This document shows positions 26,889 to 35,993 of a stretch of DNA of 64,000 nt, piece by piece. The DNA lies in NCBI GenBank assembly GCA_016839165.1, contig CP069300.1:1240001-1304000 (forward strand), in the 5' to 3' direction. Position 1 is the stretch's first letter. Every line of letters begins with the position of its first letter. The stretch is from Bradyrhizobium sp. PSBB068. GTDB lineage: Bacteria > Pseudomonadota > Alphaproteobacteria > Rhizobiales > Xanthobacteraceae. A model generated the notes under the pieces. It did not search any database. It had not been told where the DNA came from and saw nothing but the letters and a program-made list of their open reading frames with translations. Made by a program: the position numbers and the translations under genes.

Positions 26889-26984
26889 GCGGCCCGAAGC
26901 GCCGCCAGACCTCCGATCATGCACGGCTGATTTCCCTCGCGCGGCTCTCCACAGCGGCGCGAATCTCACTACATTGCCGGAGCA

Positions 26985-28148
26985 ATGCCCCGCGCCGCCG
27001 AACCCTTGTCCCTGAACAATGCCGCCGCCCGCCATATCTGGCTACGTGCGCAGCGGCTCGATACGAAGGCACCGTTCGGGGAGGGCGCGTCGGCCGTGGC
27101 CGCCGCCGTCGACCATCTCGGCTATGTGCAGATCGATACCATCAACGTGATCGAGCGCTGCCATCACCACATCCTGTTCACCCGGATTCCGGACTACCGC
27201 CGCGCCGACCTCAAGCAGGCGCAGAGCCGGGACAAGAGCGTGTTCGAATACTGGACGCACGCGCTGTCCTACGTGCCGTCCAAGGACATCAACATTTTCC
27301 TGCCGGCGATGAAGGCGCACAAGCGCGAGGGCCATAAATGGTTCTCGTCGGTAACGCCGGCGGACACCCGCAAGGTGCTGCGGCTGCTGCGCGAGGGTCC
27401 GCTGACCATCCGCGACATCGATGACGACGTGCTGACCGAGAAGGAGCATCTCTGGCAGAGCCGGAAACCTTCCAAGCGTGCGCTGCAACTCGCCTTCTAT
27501 GGCGGCGTGGTAACGATCAGCGAGCGCGCCGGCATGTTGAAGACCTATGAGCTGATGCACAGGCATTTCGGCTGGGACAAGCCGCCGAAGCCGGCGCCGG
27601 CCTCGGCTCGGACAGCCTATCTGCTCGATCGCGCGCTGCGCTCACAGGGCGTCGTCAGCCTGGATTCGATTTGTCACCTCGATGCGCCGAGCAAGAAGGC
27701 GGTGCGCGGCCTGATCGAGGCGAGGGTGCGCCGCAAGGAGCTGGTCCGGGTTGCGCTCGACGGCGCCGGCAAGCAGGAGCATTGGGCGCGGCCGGAGGTG
27801 CTGGAAGCGACCGGCGAGGGCGATCCGTCCCTGGTCCACATCCTCTCTCCGTTCGATCCCCTGATCATCCAGCGCAAGCGCACCGAGCTGTTCTTCGGCT
27901 ACGGCCACAGGTTCGAGGCCTATGTGCCGAAGGAGAAGCGCCTGTTCGGCTATTTCGCGCTACCGGTGCTGGTCGGCGACGATATCGTGGCGGCCCTCGA
28001 TCTGAAGACGGACCGGCGGAACAGGAAGCTCCTGATGCAGAAATGGAGCTGGGTCGGCAACGGCAAGAAGCAGGCCTCGCGCAAGGAACTGAAGCGCCGC
28101 ATCGAGGAGGAGCTCGACCGCTTCGCGCGCTTCCAGCTCGCGGAGTAG
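26985..28148 (+). CDS. YcaQ-type winged-helix DNA glycosylase
   Basis: A 387-aa member of the YcaQ/AlkX family (HTH_42 fold, tandem winged helices). The family contains DNA glycosylases that excise bulky N7-alkyl purines and unhook interstrand crosslinks. The conserved catalytic QxD element is visible as YVQIDTINVIERCHH near residue 47-61, followed by the third domain motif LSPFDPLIIQRKRTELFFG. The length is family-typical. It appears monocistronic. The function is inferred from family, with a moderately sure DNA-repair role. Confidence 0.85.
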   Translation: MPRAAEPLSLNNAAARHIWLRAQRLDTKAPFGEGASAVAAAVDHLGYVQIDTINVIERCHHHILFTRIPDYRRADLKQAQSRDKSVFEYWTHALSYVPSKDINIFLPAMKAHKREGHKWFSSVTPADTRKVLRLLREGPLTIRDIDDDVLTEKEHLWQSRKPSKRALQLAFYGGVVTISERAGMLKTYELMHRHFGWDKPPKPAPASARTAYLLDRALRSQGVVSLDSICHLDAPSKKAVRGLIEARVRRKELVRVALDGAGKQEHWARPEVLEATGEGDPSLVHILSPFDPLIIQRKRTELFFGYGHRFEAYVPKEKRLFGYFALPVLVGDDIVAALDLKTDRRNRKLLMQKWSWVGNGKKQASRKELKRRIEEELDRFARFQLAE

Positions 28149-28168
28149 GTCCGGGAGCTCTCTATCCG

Positions 28169-28290
28169 TCATTGCGAACCAAAGCGAAGCAATCCATCGC
28201 ACCGCAAGATGGTCAGATTGCTTTGTCGCATCAGCGCAAAATTGCCCCGCAATCTTGTCGCGGGCTCCTCGCGATGAGGCCGTGGATAAA
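28169..28290. repeat. degenerate interspersed repeat (CGTCATTGCGA type)
   Basis: The segment CGTCATTGCGAACCAAAGCG, followed by AGCAATCCATCGC, then ATTGCTTTGTCGC, and a GC-rich tail is a decayed copy of a palindromic element common between rhizobial genes. It lies downstream of the ycaQ-like gene. Only partial symmetry remains. Confidence 0.5.
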
Positions 28291-28392
28291 GTCCGATCTT
28301 CCCGCTTGCACCGCGTGTTGCGACTTTTTGCCATTGCCCAATGCCGGGCCAGCCAATATTCCTCAGGGCAAGCAACAGCCTGGGGGAAACAG

Positions 28393-29718
28393 ATGAGCCA
28401 GACCGCAACCGCTGCGCCTGATCGCGGCACCCGCAGCGAGGTCGAGACGTCCACGATCCGCGCGATCTCCTGGCGGCTGATTCCGTTCCTGGTCCTGGCC
28501 TACTTCTTCTCCTATCTCGACCGCGTCAATCTCAGCTTCGCGGCGCTCACCATGAATGCCGAGCTGAAGTTCTCGCCCTTGGTATTCTCGTTCGGTGCCG
28601 GCATCTTCTTCATCGGCTATTTCGTCTTCGAGGTGCCGAGCAATCTGGCGCTGGAGCGGTTCGGCGCCAGCAAGTGGATCGCCCGCATCATGGTGAGCTG
28701 GGGCATCCTCTCGGCGTTGATGGCGGCGGTCTATGACGAGCACAGCTTCTACGCGCTGCGCTTCTTCCTCGGCGTCGCCGAGGCGGGCTTCTTCCCCGGC
28801 ATCATTCTCTACCTCACCTATTGGTACCCGGCCGAATATCGCGCCCGCTTCCTTGCTGCCTTCGCGATCGCCGTCCCGGTCTCGACCGCGATCGGCGCAC
28901 CGATCTCCGGCCTGCTGCTCGGGCTCGACGGCGTCATGGGGTTGAAGGGCTGGCAGTGGCTGTTCATCATCGAGGGCGTCCCCTCGGTGCTGCTCGGCAT
29001 CGTCACCTGGTTCTATCTCACCGACCGGCCCGAGAAGGCCGATTGGCTCTCGGCCGAGCAGAAGGCGTGGCTGAAGGGCAAGCTCGACGCCGAGGTCGCA
29101 GCCAAGCAGGCGGCGAAGCACTTCACATTTCTCGAGGCGCTGTCCTCGTCGAAGGTGCTGGCGCTGAGCGCGATCTATTTCGGCTTCGTCGCCTCGCTCT
29201 ACGGCATGCAGTTCTGGCTGCCGCAGATCGTCAAGGCATTCGGTCTGACCAATGCGCAGACCGGCTTCGTCACCGCGATCCCCTATGCGTTCGGCACCGT
29301 CGCGATGATCCTGTGGGCGCGCCGTTCCGACGCCACGCGGGAGCGCGTGTTTCATGTCGGCGCGCCGCTCTTGCTCACCGCACTGGCGCTCGCCGTGTCC
29401 AGCTACATCACCGATCCGACCATGACCATGGTCGTGCTGACGGTTGCCGCGATCGGCGTGTTCTGCACCTTTGCGGTGTTCTGGACGCTGCCGACCGCCT
29501 GGCTCGCCGGCACCGCGGCCGCCGGCGCGATCGCGCTGATCAACTCGATCGGCAACCTCGCCGGTTTTCTCGGGCCCTACCTGATCGGCTGGGTGAAGGA
29601 GACGACCGGCAGCACCTCGACCGGCCTGTTGGTGCTGTCGCTGCTGCCGCTCGCGGCGGGGCTCTTGGTTTTCCTCGGGAGCCACGAGACCAAGACCGAG
29701 TTCGTGGAAGCGAAGTAA
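28393..29718 (+). CDS. MFS transporter, anion:cation symporter (ACS) type
   Basis: A 441-aa inner-membrane transporter with 12 predicted spans. The start matches the ACS branch of the major facilitator superfamily (RLIPFLVLAYFFSYLDRVNL), which carries tartrate, phthalate, glucarate, 4-hydroxyphenylacetate and similar organic anions. The loop 2-3 and 4-5 motifs (NLALERFGASKWIARIM and FFPGIILYLTYWYP) are intact. A central hydrophilic loop lies at about 210-240. The ATG follows GGGGGAAACAG. No catabolic partner is adjacent, so the substrate is open. Confidence 0.85.
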   Translation: MSQTATAAPDRGTRSEVETSTIRAISWRLIPFLVLAYFFSYLDRVNLSFAALTMNAELKFSPLVFSFGAGIFFIGYFVFEVPSNLALERFGASKWIARIMVSWGILSALMAAVYDEHSFYALRFFLGVAEAGFFPGIILYLTYWYPAEYRARFLAAFAIAVPVSTAIGAPISGLLLGLDGVMGLKGWQWLFIIEGVPSVLLGIVTWFYLTDRPEKADWLSAEQKAWLKGKLDAEVAAKQAAKHFTFLEALSSSKVLALSAIYFGFVASLYGMQFWLPQIVKAFGLTNAQTGFVTAIPYAFGTVAMILWARRSDATRERVFHVGAPLLLTALALAVSSYITDPTMTMVVLTVAAIGVFCTFAVFWTLPTAWLAGTAAAGAIALINSIGNLAGFLGPYLIGWVKETTGSTSTGLLVLSLLPLAAGLLVFLGSHETKTEFVEAK

Positions 29719-29740
29719 CGGCGCAACGGCTCCTTGGCTG

Positions 29741-29821
29741 CGTGGGATGGGCAGAGCGAAGCGAAACCCATCAATTATGCGCGGCGAAGATGATGGGTTT
29801 CACTGCGTTCTACCTATCCTA
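29741..29821. repeat. interspersed inverted repeat
   Basis: Outer arms GGGATGGGCAGAGCGAAGCG and the matching CTGCGTTCTACCTATCC, plus inner AACCCATC and GATGGGTT, form an imperfect palindrome just after the MFS gene. Confidence 0.55.
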
Positions 29822-29838
29822 CAGTCTGTCTCCTGCGC

Positions 29839-30084
29839 TTAGATCGGATAGCGCCACTTCAGCGCGCGTCGGACGAAGAAGATCGCCACCAGCGTGGCGC
29901 CGAGCGCCGCAAGCCACGTCCACTTCAGGGTGCCGCCCTGTGTGAGCGCGTAGTCCTCGGAAAGCGTCAGTGCCACCAGAATGCCGATGAGCCCTACGCC
30001 AGACCAATAGAGCGGCGAACGCAGCATTCCAGTCGCGGCATGTTCAGCCGCGCGTTCGCGCGCTCTGCCGACAGACCAGATCAA
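29839..30084 (-). CDS. small two-span membrane protein, possibly with damaged start
   Basis: An 81-aa product (TTG start at 30084) with spans YWSGVGLIGILVALTLS and WLAALGATLVAIFFV and a basic C-terminus. The frame continues upstream as IFALGYAGFLIWSVG, which looks like a further membrane helix. It is cut off by TAG at 30114-30112, only two codons after an ATG at 30120 that has GCGGGG before it. The ancestral gene may therefore have started at 30120 and acquired a stop at codon 3. No family recognised. Confidence 0.5.
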   Translation of the reverse strand: MIWSVGRARERAAEHAATGMLRSPLYWSGVGLIGILVALTLSEDYALTQGGTLKWTWLAALGATLVAIFFVRRALKWRYPI

Positions 30085-30231
30085 GAAGCCGGCGTAACCA
30101 AGGGCAAAGATCTATGACATCCCCGCAACCTCGCACGCCGGTGCTTCCGGGATCGTGAAGGGCTGAAGCGAAAGTCGCGGTATTGGGCGGAGAAGCCCGA
30201 TCTCGGCCTTCCACCTCACGAATAGGTTACT

Positions 30232-30288
30232 ACTGACGATTATTGACATTCATCAGTGATAAATCGATACTCTTCATCAGTCGTCAGT
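30232..30288 (+). promoter_or_regulatory. RND-operon promoter flanked by inverted operator half-sites
   Basis: A sigma-70-like promoter, TTGACA (30243-30248), 17 bp, GATACT (30266-30271), is bracketed by ACTGACGA (30232-30239) and its exact reverse complement TCGTCAGT (30281-30288). Two further CATCAGT copies lie inside. The octamer recurs just behind tetR (35258-35265). This fits a TetR repressor site over the pump promoter. Confidence 0.6.
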
Positions 30289-30304
30289 CCGATGGAGATT
30301 TCAG

Positions 30305-31411
30305 ATGTTCGTTCGTTCCGTTTTGTCGAGCTACTACAGGCTCTTAACCGGAGCGTCGCTGGCTTTCGCGGTGTTCGCGCTGACCGGCTGTAACGAAAAG
30401 GCGGCCGAAACCGCCGATCCGGGACGCCCCGTTCTGGTGGCGACCGTCCATTACGAAGCTGAAACCCCTGAGCGCAGCTTTGTCGGCACCATCAAGCCCC
30501 GTATCGAAGCCGATATGGGCTTCCGGGTCGCCGGCAAGGTGGCCAAGCGGCTGGTCGAGGTCGGACAGACAGTCGACGTCGACCAGCCCTTGGCCACCCT
30601 CGACGAGGTCGACCTGAAGCTGCAGGCGGAGCAGGCGGAGGCCGAATTCCGCGCCGCCACCGGCGTGCTGGCGCAGGCCGCGGCCGCCGAGCAGCGCGCC
30701 AAGGACCTGAAGGTCAAGGGCTGGACCACCGATGCGGCGCTCGATTCCGCCAAGGCGGCCGGCGATGAGGCCCGCGCCCGGCTGAACCGCGCCGAGCGTT
30801 CGGTCGAGCTGACCAAGAATTCCCTCTCTTATGCAACGCTGGTGGCCGACACCCGGGGTGTCGTCACAGCGACCATGATCGAGCCCGGCCAGGTGGTTGC
30901 CGCGGGCCAGGCCTCGATCCGTGTCGCCCGACTTGGCGAGAAGGAAGCCGTCGTCGCGATCCCAGAGACGCTTCTTGCTCGTGCCAGGTCGGGCGTTGCC
31001 ACGGTGACGCTGTGGTCGGATGCCAAGAAGACCTATGCCGCCAGGCTGCGCGAGGTGGCGCCGCAGGCCGATCCCGCCACCCGCACCTATCTCGCGAAAT
31101 TCTCCCTGCCCGATGCCGACGAGGCCGTATCGCTCGGCATGACCGCGACACTGACGCTGGCCGACAAGGCGAGCGAGCGGGTGGCCAAGCTGCCGCTGTC
31201 GGCGCTGTACAGCCAGGGCGGCGATCCCTCGCTCTACATCGTCGACGACAAGGGCGAGGTCGCGCTGAAGCCGGTCAAGGTGAAGGCCTATGAGAGCAAC
31301 AACGTCGTGATCTCCGGCGGCGTCGACGACGGCGCCAAGGTGGTCGCCCTCGGTGTGCAGAAACTCGATCCGAGCCAGAAGGTGCGGGTCGTGTCGTCGC
31401 TGTCGTTCTGA
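30305..31411 (+). CDS. RND efflux periplasmic adaptor lipoprotein (membrane fusion protein)
   Basis: A 368-aa adaptor linking an RND pump to an outer-membrane channel. Lipoprotein signal with lipobox LTGC (Cys about residue 29). Domains in order: beta-barrel/lipoyl half (FRVAGKVAKRLVEVGQTVDVDQPLATLDE is the lipoyl motif), an alpha-helical hairpin at about 105-170, the second lipoyl half (LVADTRGVVTATMIEPGQVV), then beta-barrel and membrane-proximal domains. It is 57 bp before the pump gene and followed by tetR, but no outer-membrane channel gene is nearby, so a shared TolC-type partner is likely. Confidence 0.9.
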   Translation: MFVRSVLSSYYRLLTGASLAFAVFALTGCNEKAAETADPGRPVLVATVHYEAETPERSFVGTIKPRIEADMGFRVAGKVAKRLVEVGQTVDVDQPLATLDEVDLKLQAEQAEAEFRAATGVLAQAAAAEQRAKDLKVKGWTTDAALDSAKAAGDEARARLNRAERSVELTKNSLSYATLVADTRGVVTATMIEPGQVVAAGQASIRVARLGEKEAVVAIPETLLARARSGVATVTLWSDAKKTYAARLREVAPQADPATRTYLAKFSLPDADEAVSLGMTATLTLADKASERVAKLPLSALYSQGGDPSLYIVDDKGEVALKPVKVKAYESNNVVISGGVDDGAKVVALGVQKLDPSQKVRVVSSLSF

Positions 31412-31468
31412 TCCTCGCAATATCAGCAGAAACGGTTCTGGGACCTGGTCTAGAACTTGGAGAGTTCG

Positions 31469-34400
31469 ATGAAGCGCTTCAACCTTTCGGCCTGGGCGGT
31501 CAGCCATCCGACGCTGGTGCTGTTCCTGATGATCATCCTCGGCGTCGCCGGCTTCTTCTCCTATGAGAAGCTCGGCCGCGCCGAAGACCCGTTCTTCACC
31601 GTCAAGGTGGTGAACGTCTCGGTGATGTGGCCGGGCGCGACCTCGCAGGAAATGCAGATGCAGGTCGCCGATCCGATCGAGAAGAAGCTGCAGGAGCTGC
31701 CGTTCTTCGACAAGGTGCAGACCTATTCCAAGCCGGGCTTCACCGCGATGCAGGTCTCCTTCAAGGATTCGACCTCGCCGAAGGACGTGCCCTATCTCTT
31801 CTATCTCTTGCGCAAGAAGCTGGTCGACGTGCAGGGCGAACTGCCCTCCGGCATTCTCGGTCCGGTCGTCAACGACGAATTCTCCGACGTCGATTCGATC
31901 CTCTATATGATGACCGGCGACGGCGCCGATTATGCGCAGCTCAAGAAGGTCGCGGAAGGTTTTCGCCAGCGCCTGCTGAAGGTGCCTGGTGTCACCAAGA
32001 TCGATCTCTACGGCGTCCAGGACGAGCGCATCTTCGTCGAGTTCTCGCATGCCAAGCTCGCGACGCTCGGCATCACCCCGCAGGCGCTGTTCGATTCGCT
32101 CGCCAAGCAGAACAACGTCACGCCGGCGGGCACCGTCGAGACCTCGTCGCAGCGCGTGCCGCTGCGCGTCACCGGCGCGCTCGACGGCGTCAAGGCGGTG
32201 GCCGAGACGCCGGTCGAGAGCAACGGCCGCGTGTTCCGGCTCGGCGATATCGCGACCGTCTCGCACGGCTATGTCGATCCGCCGACCTTCAAGGTCCATC
32301 AGGAGGGCAAGCCCGCGCTCGGCATCGGCGTCGTCACCGCCAAGGGCGCCAACATCCTCGAGCTCGGCAAGGAGGTGCAGCAGGCGACCTCCGAGTTCAT
32401 GAAGGCGGTGCCGCAGGGCATCGACATCCAGCAGATCGCCGATCAGCCCAAGGTGGTCGAGCATGCCGTCGGCGAGTTCGTGCACTCCTTCGTCGAGGCG
32501 CTCGCGATCGTGCTGTTCGTCTCCTTTGTCGCGCTCGGCTGGCGCACCGGAATCGTGGTGGCGCTGTCGGTGCCGCTGGTGCTCGGCATCGTCTTCATCG
32601 TGATGAACGCGATGTCGCTCGATCTGCACCGCATCACGCTCGGCGCGCTGATCATCGCGCTCGGCCTTCTGGTCGACGACGCCATCATCGCGGTCGAGAT
32701 GATGGTGGTGAAAATGGAACAGGGCTGGGACCGCATGAAGGCGGCGTCCTTTGCCTGGGAATCTACTGCGTTTCCGATGCTCACGGGAACGCTGGTCACA
32801 GCCGCTGGCTTCCTCCCCATCGGCTTTGCCAATTCGGCGGTCGGCGAATATGCCGGCGGCATCTTCTGGATCGTGGCGATCGCGCTGGTGGCATCCTGGT
32901 TCGTCGCGGTGATCTTCACGCCCTATATCGGCGTCAAGCTGCTGCCGAACATCAAGGTGCACCAGAACCACGATCCGCACGCGATCTACGAGACGCGGAT
33001 GTATCGTGGCCTGCGCAGCGTCGTGCAGTGGTGCGTCGATCACCGCATCAAGGTGGTGGCGGCGACCGTCGGCGTGTTCGTTGCCGCGATCATAGGCTTC
33101 GGCCACGTCCAGCAGCAGTTCTTCCCGCTGTCGGAGCGGCCCGAGCTGTTCCTGCAGCTCCGCCTGCCCGAGGGCACGGCCTTCAACGTCACCGAGAAGG
33201 CGGTGAAGCAGGCCGAGGGGCTCTTGAAGGGCGATGACGACATTGCGACCTACACCGCCTATGTCGGCCAGGGCTCGCCGCGCTTCTGGCTCGGCCTCAA
33301 CCCGCAGCTGCCGAACGAGGCGTTCGCCGAGATCGTGATCCTCGCCAAGAACGTCGAGGCGCGCGAGCGCATCAAGGCCAAGATCGAGCAGGCCGCCGCC
33401 GACGGCGCGCTGAACGAGGCGCGGGTCCGGGTTGACCGCTTCAACTTCGGTCCGCCGGTCGGCTTCCCGGTCCAGTTCCGCGTGATCGGGCCCGACGCCA
33501 ACAAGGTGCGCGACATCGCCTACCAGGTCCGCGAGGTCATGCGGCAGAACAAGAACGTCAAGGATGTCCAGCTCGACTGGAACGAGCAGTCGCCCTATCT
33601 GAAGCTCGCCGTCGACCAGGACCGGGCGCGCGCGCTCGGCCTGACCCCGCAGGACGTCTCGCAGGCGCTGGCGATGCTGATCTCGGGCGCGCCGGTCACC
33701 ACGATCCGCGACGGCATCGAGAAGGTCGGTGTGGTCGCTCGCGCGGTGCCGTCCGAGCGGCTCGATCTCGGCCGCGTTGGCGATCTCACCATCACGTCAC
33801 GCAATGGCGTGGCGGTCCCGCTGCAGCAAATCGCAAAGATCGAATATGCGCATGAGGAGCCGATCCTGTGGCGGCGCAACCGCGACATGGCGATCACGGT
33901 GCGCTCCGACGTCGTCGACGGCGTGCAGGCGCCTGATGTCACCAACCAGATCGCGCCGAAGCTCAGGGATATCCAGGCTCATCTCGAGCCGGCCTACCGG
34001 ATCGAGCCGGGCGGGGCGTTCGAGGAATCCGCCAAGGGCAATGCGTCGATCTTCATCCTGTTCCCCGTGATGGTGATGGTGATGCTGACGCTGCTCATGA
34101 TCCAGCTGCAGAGCTTCTCGCGCCTGACCTTGGTGTTCCTGACCGCGCCGCTCGGCATCGTCGGCGCCTCACTCGGGCTCAACGTCGCCAACCAGCCGTT
34201 CGGCTTCGTGGCGCTGCTCGGCCTGATCGCGCTCGCCGGCATGATCATGCGCAACACCGTGATCCTGGTCGATCAGATCGAGAGCGACGTGGCGTCCGGC
34301 CTGACCCGCCGCGAGGCGATCGTCGAGGCCACCGTCCGGCGCGCCCGGCCGGTGGTGCTGACCGCGCTGGCCGCGATCCTGGCCATGATCCCGCTGTCGC

Positions 34401-34606
34401 GCTCGGCGTTCTGGGGCCCGATGGCGATCACCATCATGGGCGGTTTGTTTGTTGCGACTTTCCTGACCTTGCTGTATCTGCCGGGTCTTTACGCCCTCTG
34501 GTTCCGCAAGACCCTCGAGGAGAGCGGCCCCGAGCAGATCAATACTGCGCCGCAACATGCCGGCAATGCGCAACACGCATTTCCACTTGCTGAAGCGGCT
34601 GAATAA
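31469..34606 (+). CDS. RND family efflux transporter permease
   Basis: A 1045-aa AcrB-like proton-driven inner-membrane pump: span 1 (HPTLVLFLMIILGVAGFFSY), first large periplasmic domain (about 40-330), spans 2-6, second periplasmic domain (about 550-860), spans 7-12. The proton-relay acidic pair is intact in GLLVDDAIIAVE (span 4). The sequence DPFFTVKVVNVSVMWPGAT is typical of the broader HAE/CzcA-like group that exports hydrophobic compounds. I start at ATG 31469, which has GGAGAG upstream; a TTG 12 bp earlier is also open. The last base is adjacent to the tetR frame. Confidence 0.95.
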   Translation: MKRFNLSAWAVSHPTLVLFLMIILGVAGFFSYEKLGRAEDPFFTVKVVNVSVMWPGATSQEMQMQVADPIEKKLQELPFFDKVQTYSKPGFTAMQVSFKDSTSPKDVPYLFYLLRKKLVDVQGELPSGILGPVVNDEFSDVDSILYMMTGDGADYAQLKKVAEGFRQRLLKVPGVTKIDLYGVQDERIFVEFSHAKLATLGITPQALFDSLAKQNNVTPAGTVETSSQRVPLRVTGALDGVKAVAETPVESNGRVFRLGDIATVSHGYVDPPTFKVHQEGKPALGIGVVTAKGANILELGKEVQQATSEFMKAVPQGIDIQQIADQPKVVEHAVGEFVHSFVEALAIVLFVSFVALGWRTGIVVALSVPLVLGIVFIVMNAMSLDLHRITLGALIIALGLLVDDAIIAVEMMVVKMEQGWDRMKAASFAWESTAFPMLTGTLVTAAGFLPIGFANSAVGEYAGGIFWIVAIALVASWFVAVIFTPYIGVKLLPNIKVHQNHDPHAIYETRMYRGLRSVVQWCVDHRIKVVAATVGVFVAAIIGFGHVQQQFFPLSERPELFLQLRLPEGTAFNVTEKAVKQAEGLLKGDDDIATYTAYVGQGSPRFWLGLNPQLPNEAFAEIVILAKNVEARERIKAKIEQAAADGALNEARVRVDRFNFGPPVGFPVQFRVIGPDANKVRDIAYQVREVMRQNKNVKDVQLDWNEQSPYLKLAVDQDRARALGLTPQDVSQALAMLISGAPVTTIRDGIEKVGVVARAVPSERLDLGRVGDLTITSRNGVAVPLQQIAKIEYAHEEPILWRRNRDMAITVRSDVVDGVQAPDVTNQIAPKLRDIQAHLEPAYRIEPGGAFEESAKGNASIFILFPVMVMVMLTLLMIQLQSFSRLTLVFLTAPLGIVGASLGLNVANQPFGFVALLGLIALAGMIMRNTVILVDQIESDVASGLTRREAIVEATVRRARPVVLTALAAILAMIPLSRSAFWGPMAITIMGGLFVATFLTLLYLPGLYALWFRKTLEESGPEQINTAPQHAGNAQHAFPLAEAAE

Positions 34607-34630
34607 TTGAAGATTGAGCAGCAGGCCAAC

Positions 34631-35239
34631 ATGACGCTGATCCAGGAACATAGCGAAACCGACACCCGCGAGCGGATTCTCGTGGTGGCGGAGCGCTTGT
34701 TCCGGCAGATCGGCTACCAGAAGACCACGGTCGCCGACATTGCCAAAGAGCTGCGGATGAGCCCCGCCAACGTGTATCGGTTCTTCGATTCGAAGAAATC
34801 GATCCACGAGGGCGTGGCGCGCGGCCTGATGGGCGAGGTCGAGGTCGAGGCGCAGCGCATCGCGCGCTCGGAAGGTCCGGCGGCGATGCGCCTGCGCCAG
34901 ATGATGACGACCATCAATCGGATGAACACCGAGCGCTATGTCGGCGATTCCAAACTGCACGAGATGGTCGAGATCGCGATGCAGGAGGACTGGGAGGTCT
35001 GCGTCGCCCATATGGAGCTGATCGGCCAGATCATCGGCGAGGTGATCGCGCAAGGCGTGGCCTCGGGCGAATTCGAGGTCGAGGACCTCGAGGTCGCCGC
35101 GCTGTGCGCCTGCACGGCGATGATGCGGTTCTTCCACCCGCAGATGATCGCCCAATGCGCCACCAAGCCGGGCCCGACCATCGACCAGATGATCGATTTC
35201 GTCGTCGCCGGCCTGTCGCCGCGCGCCCGCGCCCATTGA
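34631..35239 (+). CDS. TetR family regulator of the RND pump
   Basis: A 202-aa regulator. The N-terminal TetR helix-turn-helix (residues about 12-58) contains ERLFRQIGYQKTTVADIAKEL and MSPANVYRFFDSKKSI. The C-terminal ligand domain is all-helical. The ATG at 34631 is used; a TTG directly after the pump stop would add 8 residues. It is the third gene of the adaptor-pump-regulator operon, so it probably represses its own transcription through the ACTGACGA/TCGTCAGT sites near 30232-30288. The inducer is unknown. Confidence 0.9.
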   Translation: MTLIQEHSETDTRERILVVAERLFRQIGYQKTTVADIAKELRMSPANVYRFFDSKKSIHEGVARGLMGEVEVEAQRIARSEGPAAMRLRQMMTTINRMNTERYVGDSKLHEMVEIAMQEDWEVCVAHMELIGQIIGEVIAQGVASGEFEVEDLEVAALCACTAMMRFFHPQMIAQCATKPGPTIDQMIDFVVAGLSPRARAH

Positions 35240-35248
35240 GCGCCAGGG

Positions 35249-35264
35249 CTGACGTTTTCGTCAG
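35249..35264. promoter_or_regulatory. CTGACG-tttt-CGTCAG palindrome behind tetR
   Basis: Perfect 6-bp arms around TTTT. It could be a small terminator for the efflux operon, but its right arm extended (TCGTCAGT, 35258-35265) equals the half-site flanking the efflux promoter. It lies 105 bp before the flavin reductase start, so it may instead be a second TetR operator. Confidence 0.45.
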
Positions 35265-35277
35265 TTGACTTCCTTGT

Positions 35278-35356
35278 CATTCCGGGGCGATGCGTAAGCA
35301 TCGAACCCGGAATCTCGAGATTCCGGGTCTGGTGCTCGCGCACCATCCCGGAATGA
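35278..35356. repeat. interspersed palindromic repeat, family A copy 3
   Basis: Outer arms ATTCCGGGGCGATGCG and CATCCCGGAATGACGAG; inner perfect palindrome CCCGGAATCTCGAGATTCCGGG. It ends 14 bp before the flavin reductase GTG, so it may supply part of that gene's leader. Confidence 0.75.
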
Positions 35357-35369
35357 CGAGGGCGCACCC

Positions 35370-35993
35370 GTGACCGAGAAAGACCTGCATTTCTACGAGC
35401 CGAAGAACGGCCACGGCCTGAAGCACGATCCGTTCAACGCCATCGTGGCGCCGCGGCCGATCGGCTGGATCTCCTCGCGCGACAAGGGCGGCAACGTCAA
35501 TCTCGCGCCCTACAGCTTCTTCAACGCCTTCTGCTATGCGCCGCCGATCATCGGCTTCTCCTCCACCAACTGGAAGGACAGCGTCGCCAACATCCAGGAC
35601 ACCGGCGAGTTCGTCTGGAACCTGGCGACGATGGATCTCGCCAAGCACATGAACGCGACCGCGGCGCATGTCGCGCGCGATGTCGACGAGTTCAAGCTCG
35701 CCGGCCTGACGCAGGTACCCGGCAAGCTCGTCAACGTCCCGCGCGTCGCCGAAAGCCCGGTGTCGTTCGAATGCAAGGTCAGCCAGATCATCCAGCTCCA
35801 GGGCGCCGACGGCAAGAAGGCCGAGGCCTGGCTGACGCTCGGCGAGGTCGTCGCCGTCCACATCGACAAGGCCTTCATCAAGGACGGCGTCTACCAGACC
35901 GGTCTCGCGCACCCGATCGTCCGCGCCGGCCGGCGAGGCGACTATTTCGAGATCAAACCGGAAAACATGTTCGAGATGATCCGGCCGGATTAG
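35370..35993 (+). CDS. flavin reductase-like FMN-binding protein (DIM6/NTAB type)
   Basis: A 207-aa split-barrel flavoprotein. The pattern KHDPFNAIVAPRPIGWISSR, followed by NLAPYSFFNAFCYAPPIIGFS, is the FMN-binding signature of flavin-reductase-like proteins that supply reduced flavin to two-component monooxygenases or act on their own. The start is GTG with only a weak ribosome site; the repeat just upstream blocks any longer reading. It follows the RND/tetR cluster on the same strand. No partner monooxygenase is adjacent. Confidence 0.85.
   Translation: MTEKDLHFYEPKNGHGLKHDPFNAIVAPRPIGWISSRDKGGNVNLAPYSFFNAFCYAPPIIGFSSTNWKDSVANIQDTGEFVWNLATMDLAKHMNATAAHVARDVDEFKLAGLTQVPGKLVNVPRVAESPVSFECKVSQIIQLQGADGKKAEAWLTLGEVVAVHIDKAFIKDGVYQTGLAHPIVRAGRRGDYFEIKPENMFEMIRPD

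Noticed and set aside
30344..33106. 920-aa minus-strand open frame across the RND adaptor and pump
   Set aside because: Very long but purely antisense to two well-conserved genes; its His/Asp/Arg-rich composition is typical of the mirror frame of GC-rich coding sequence.
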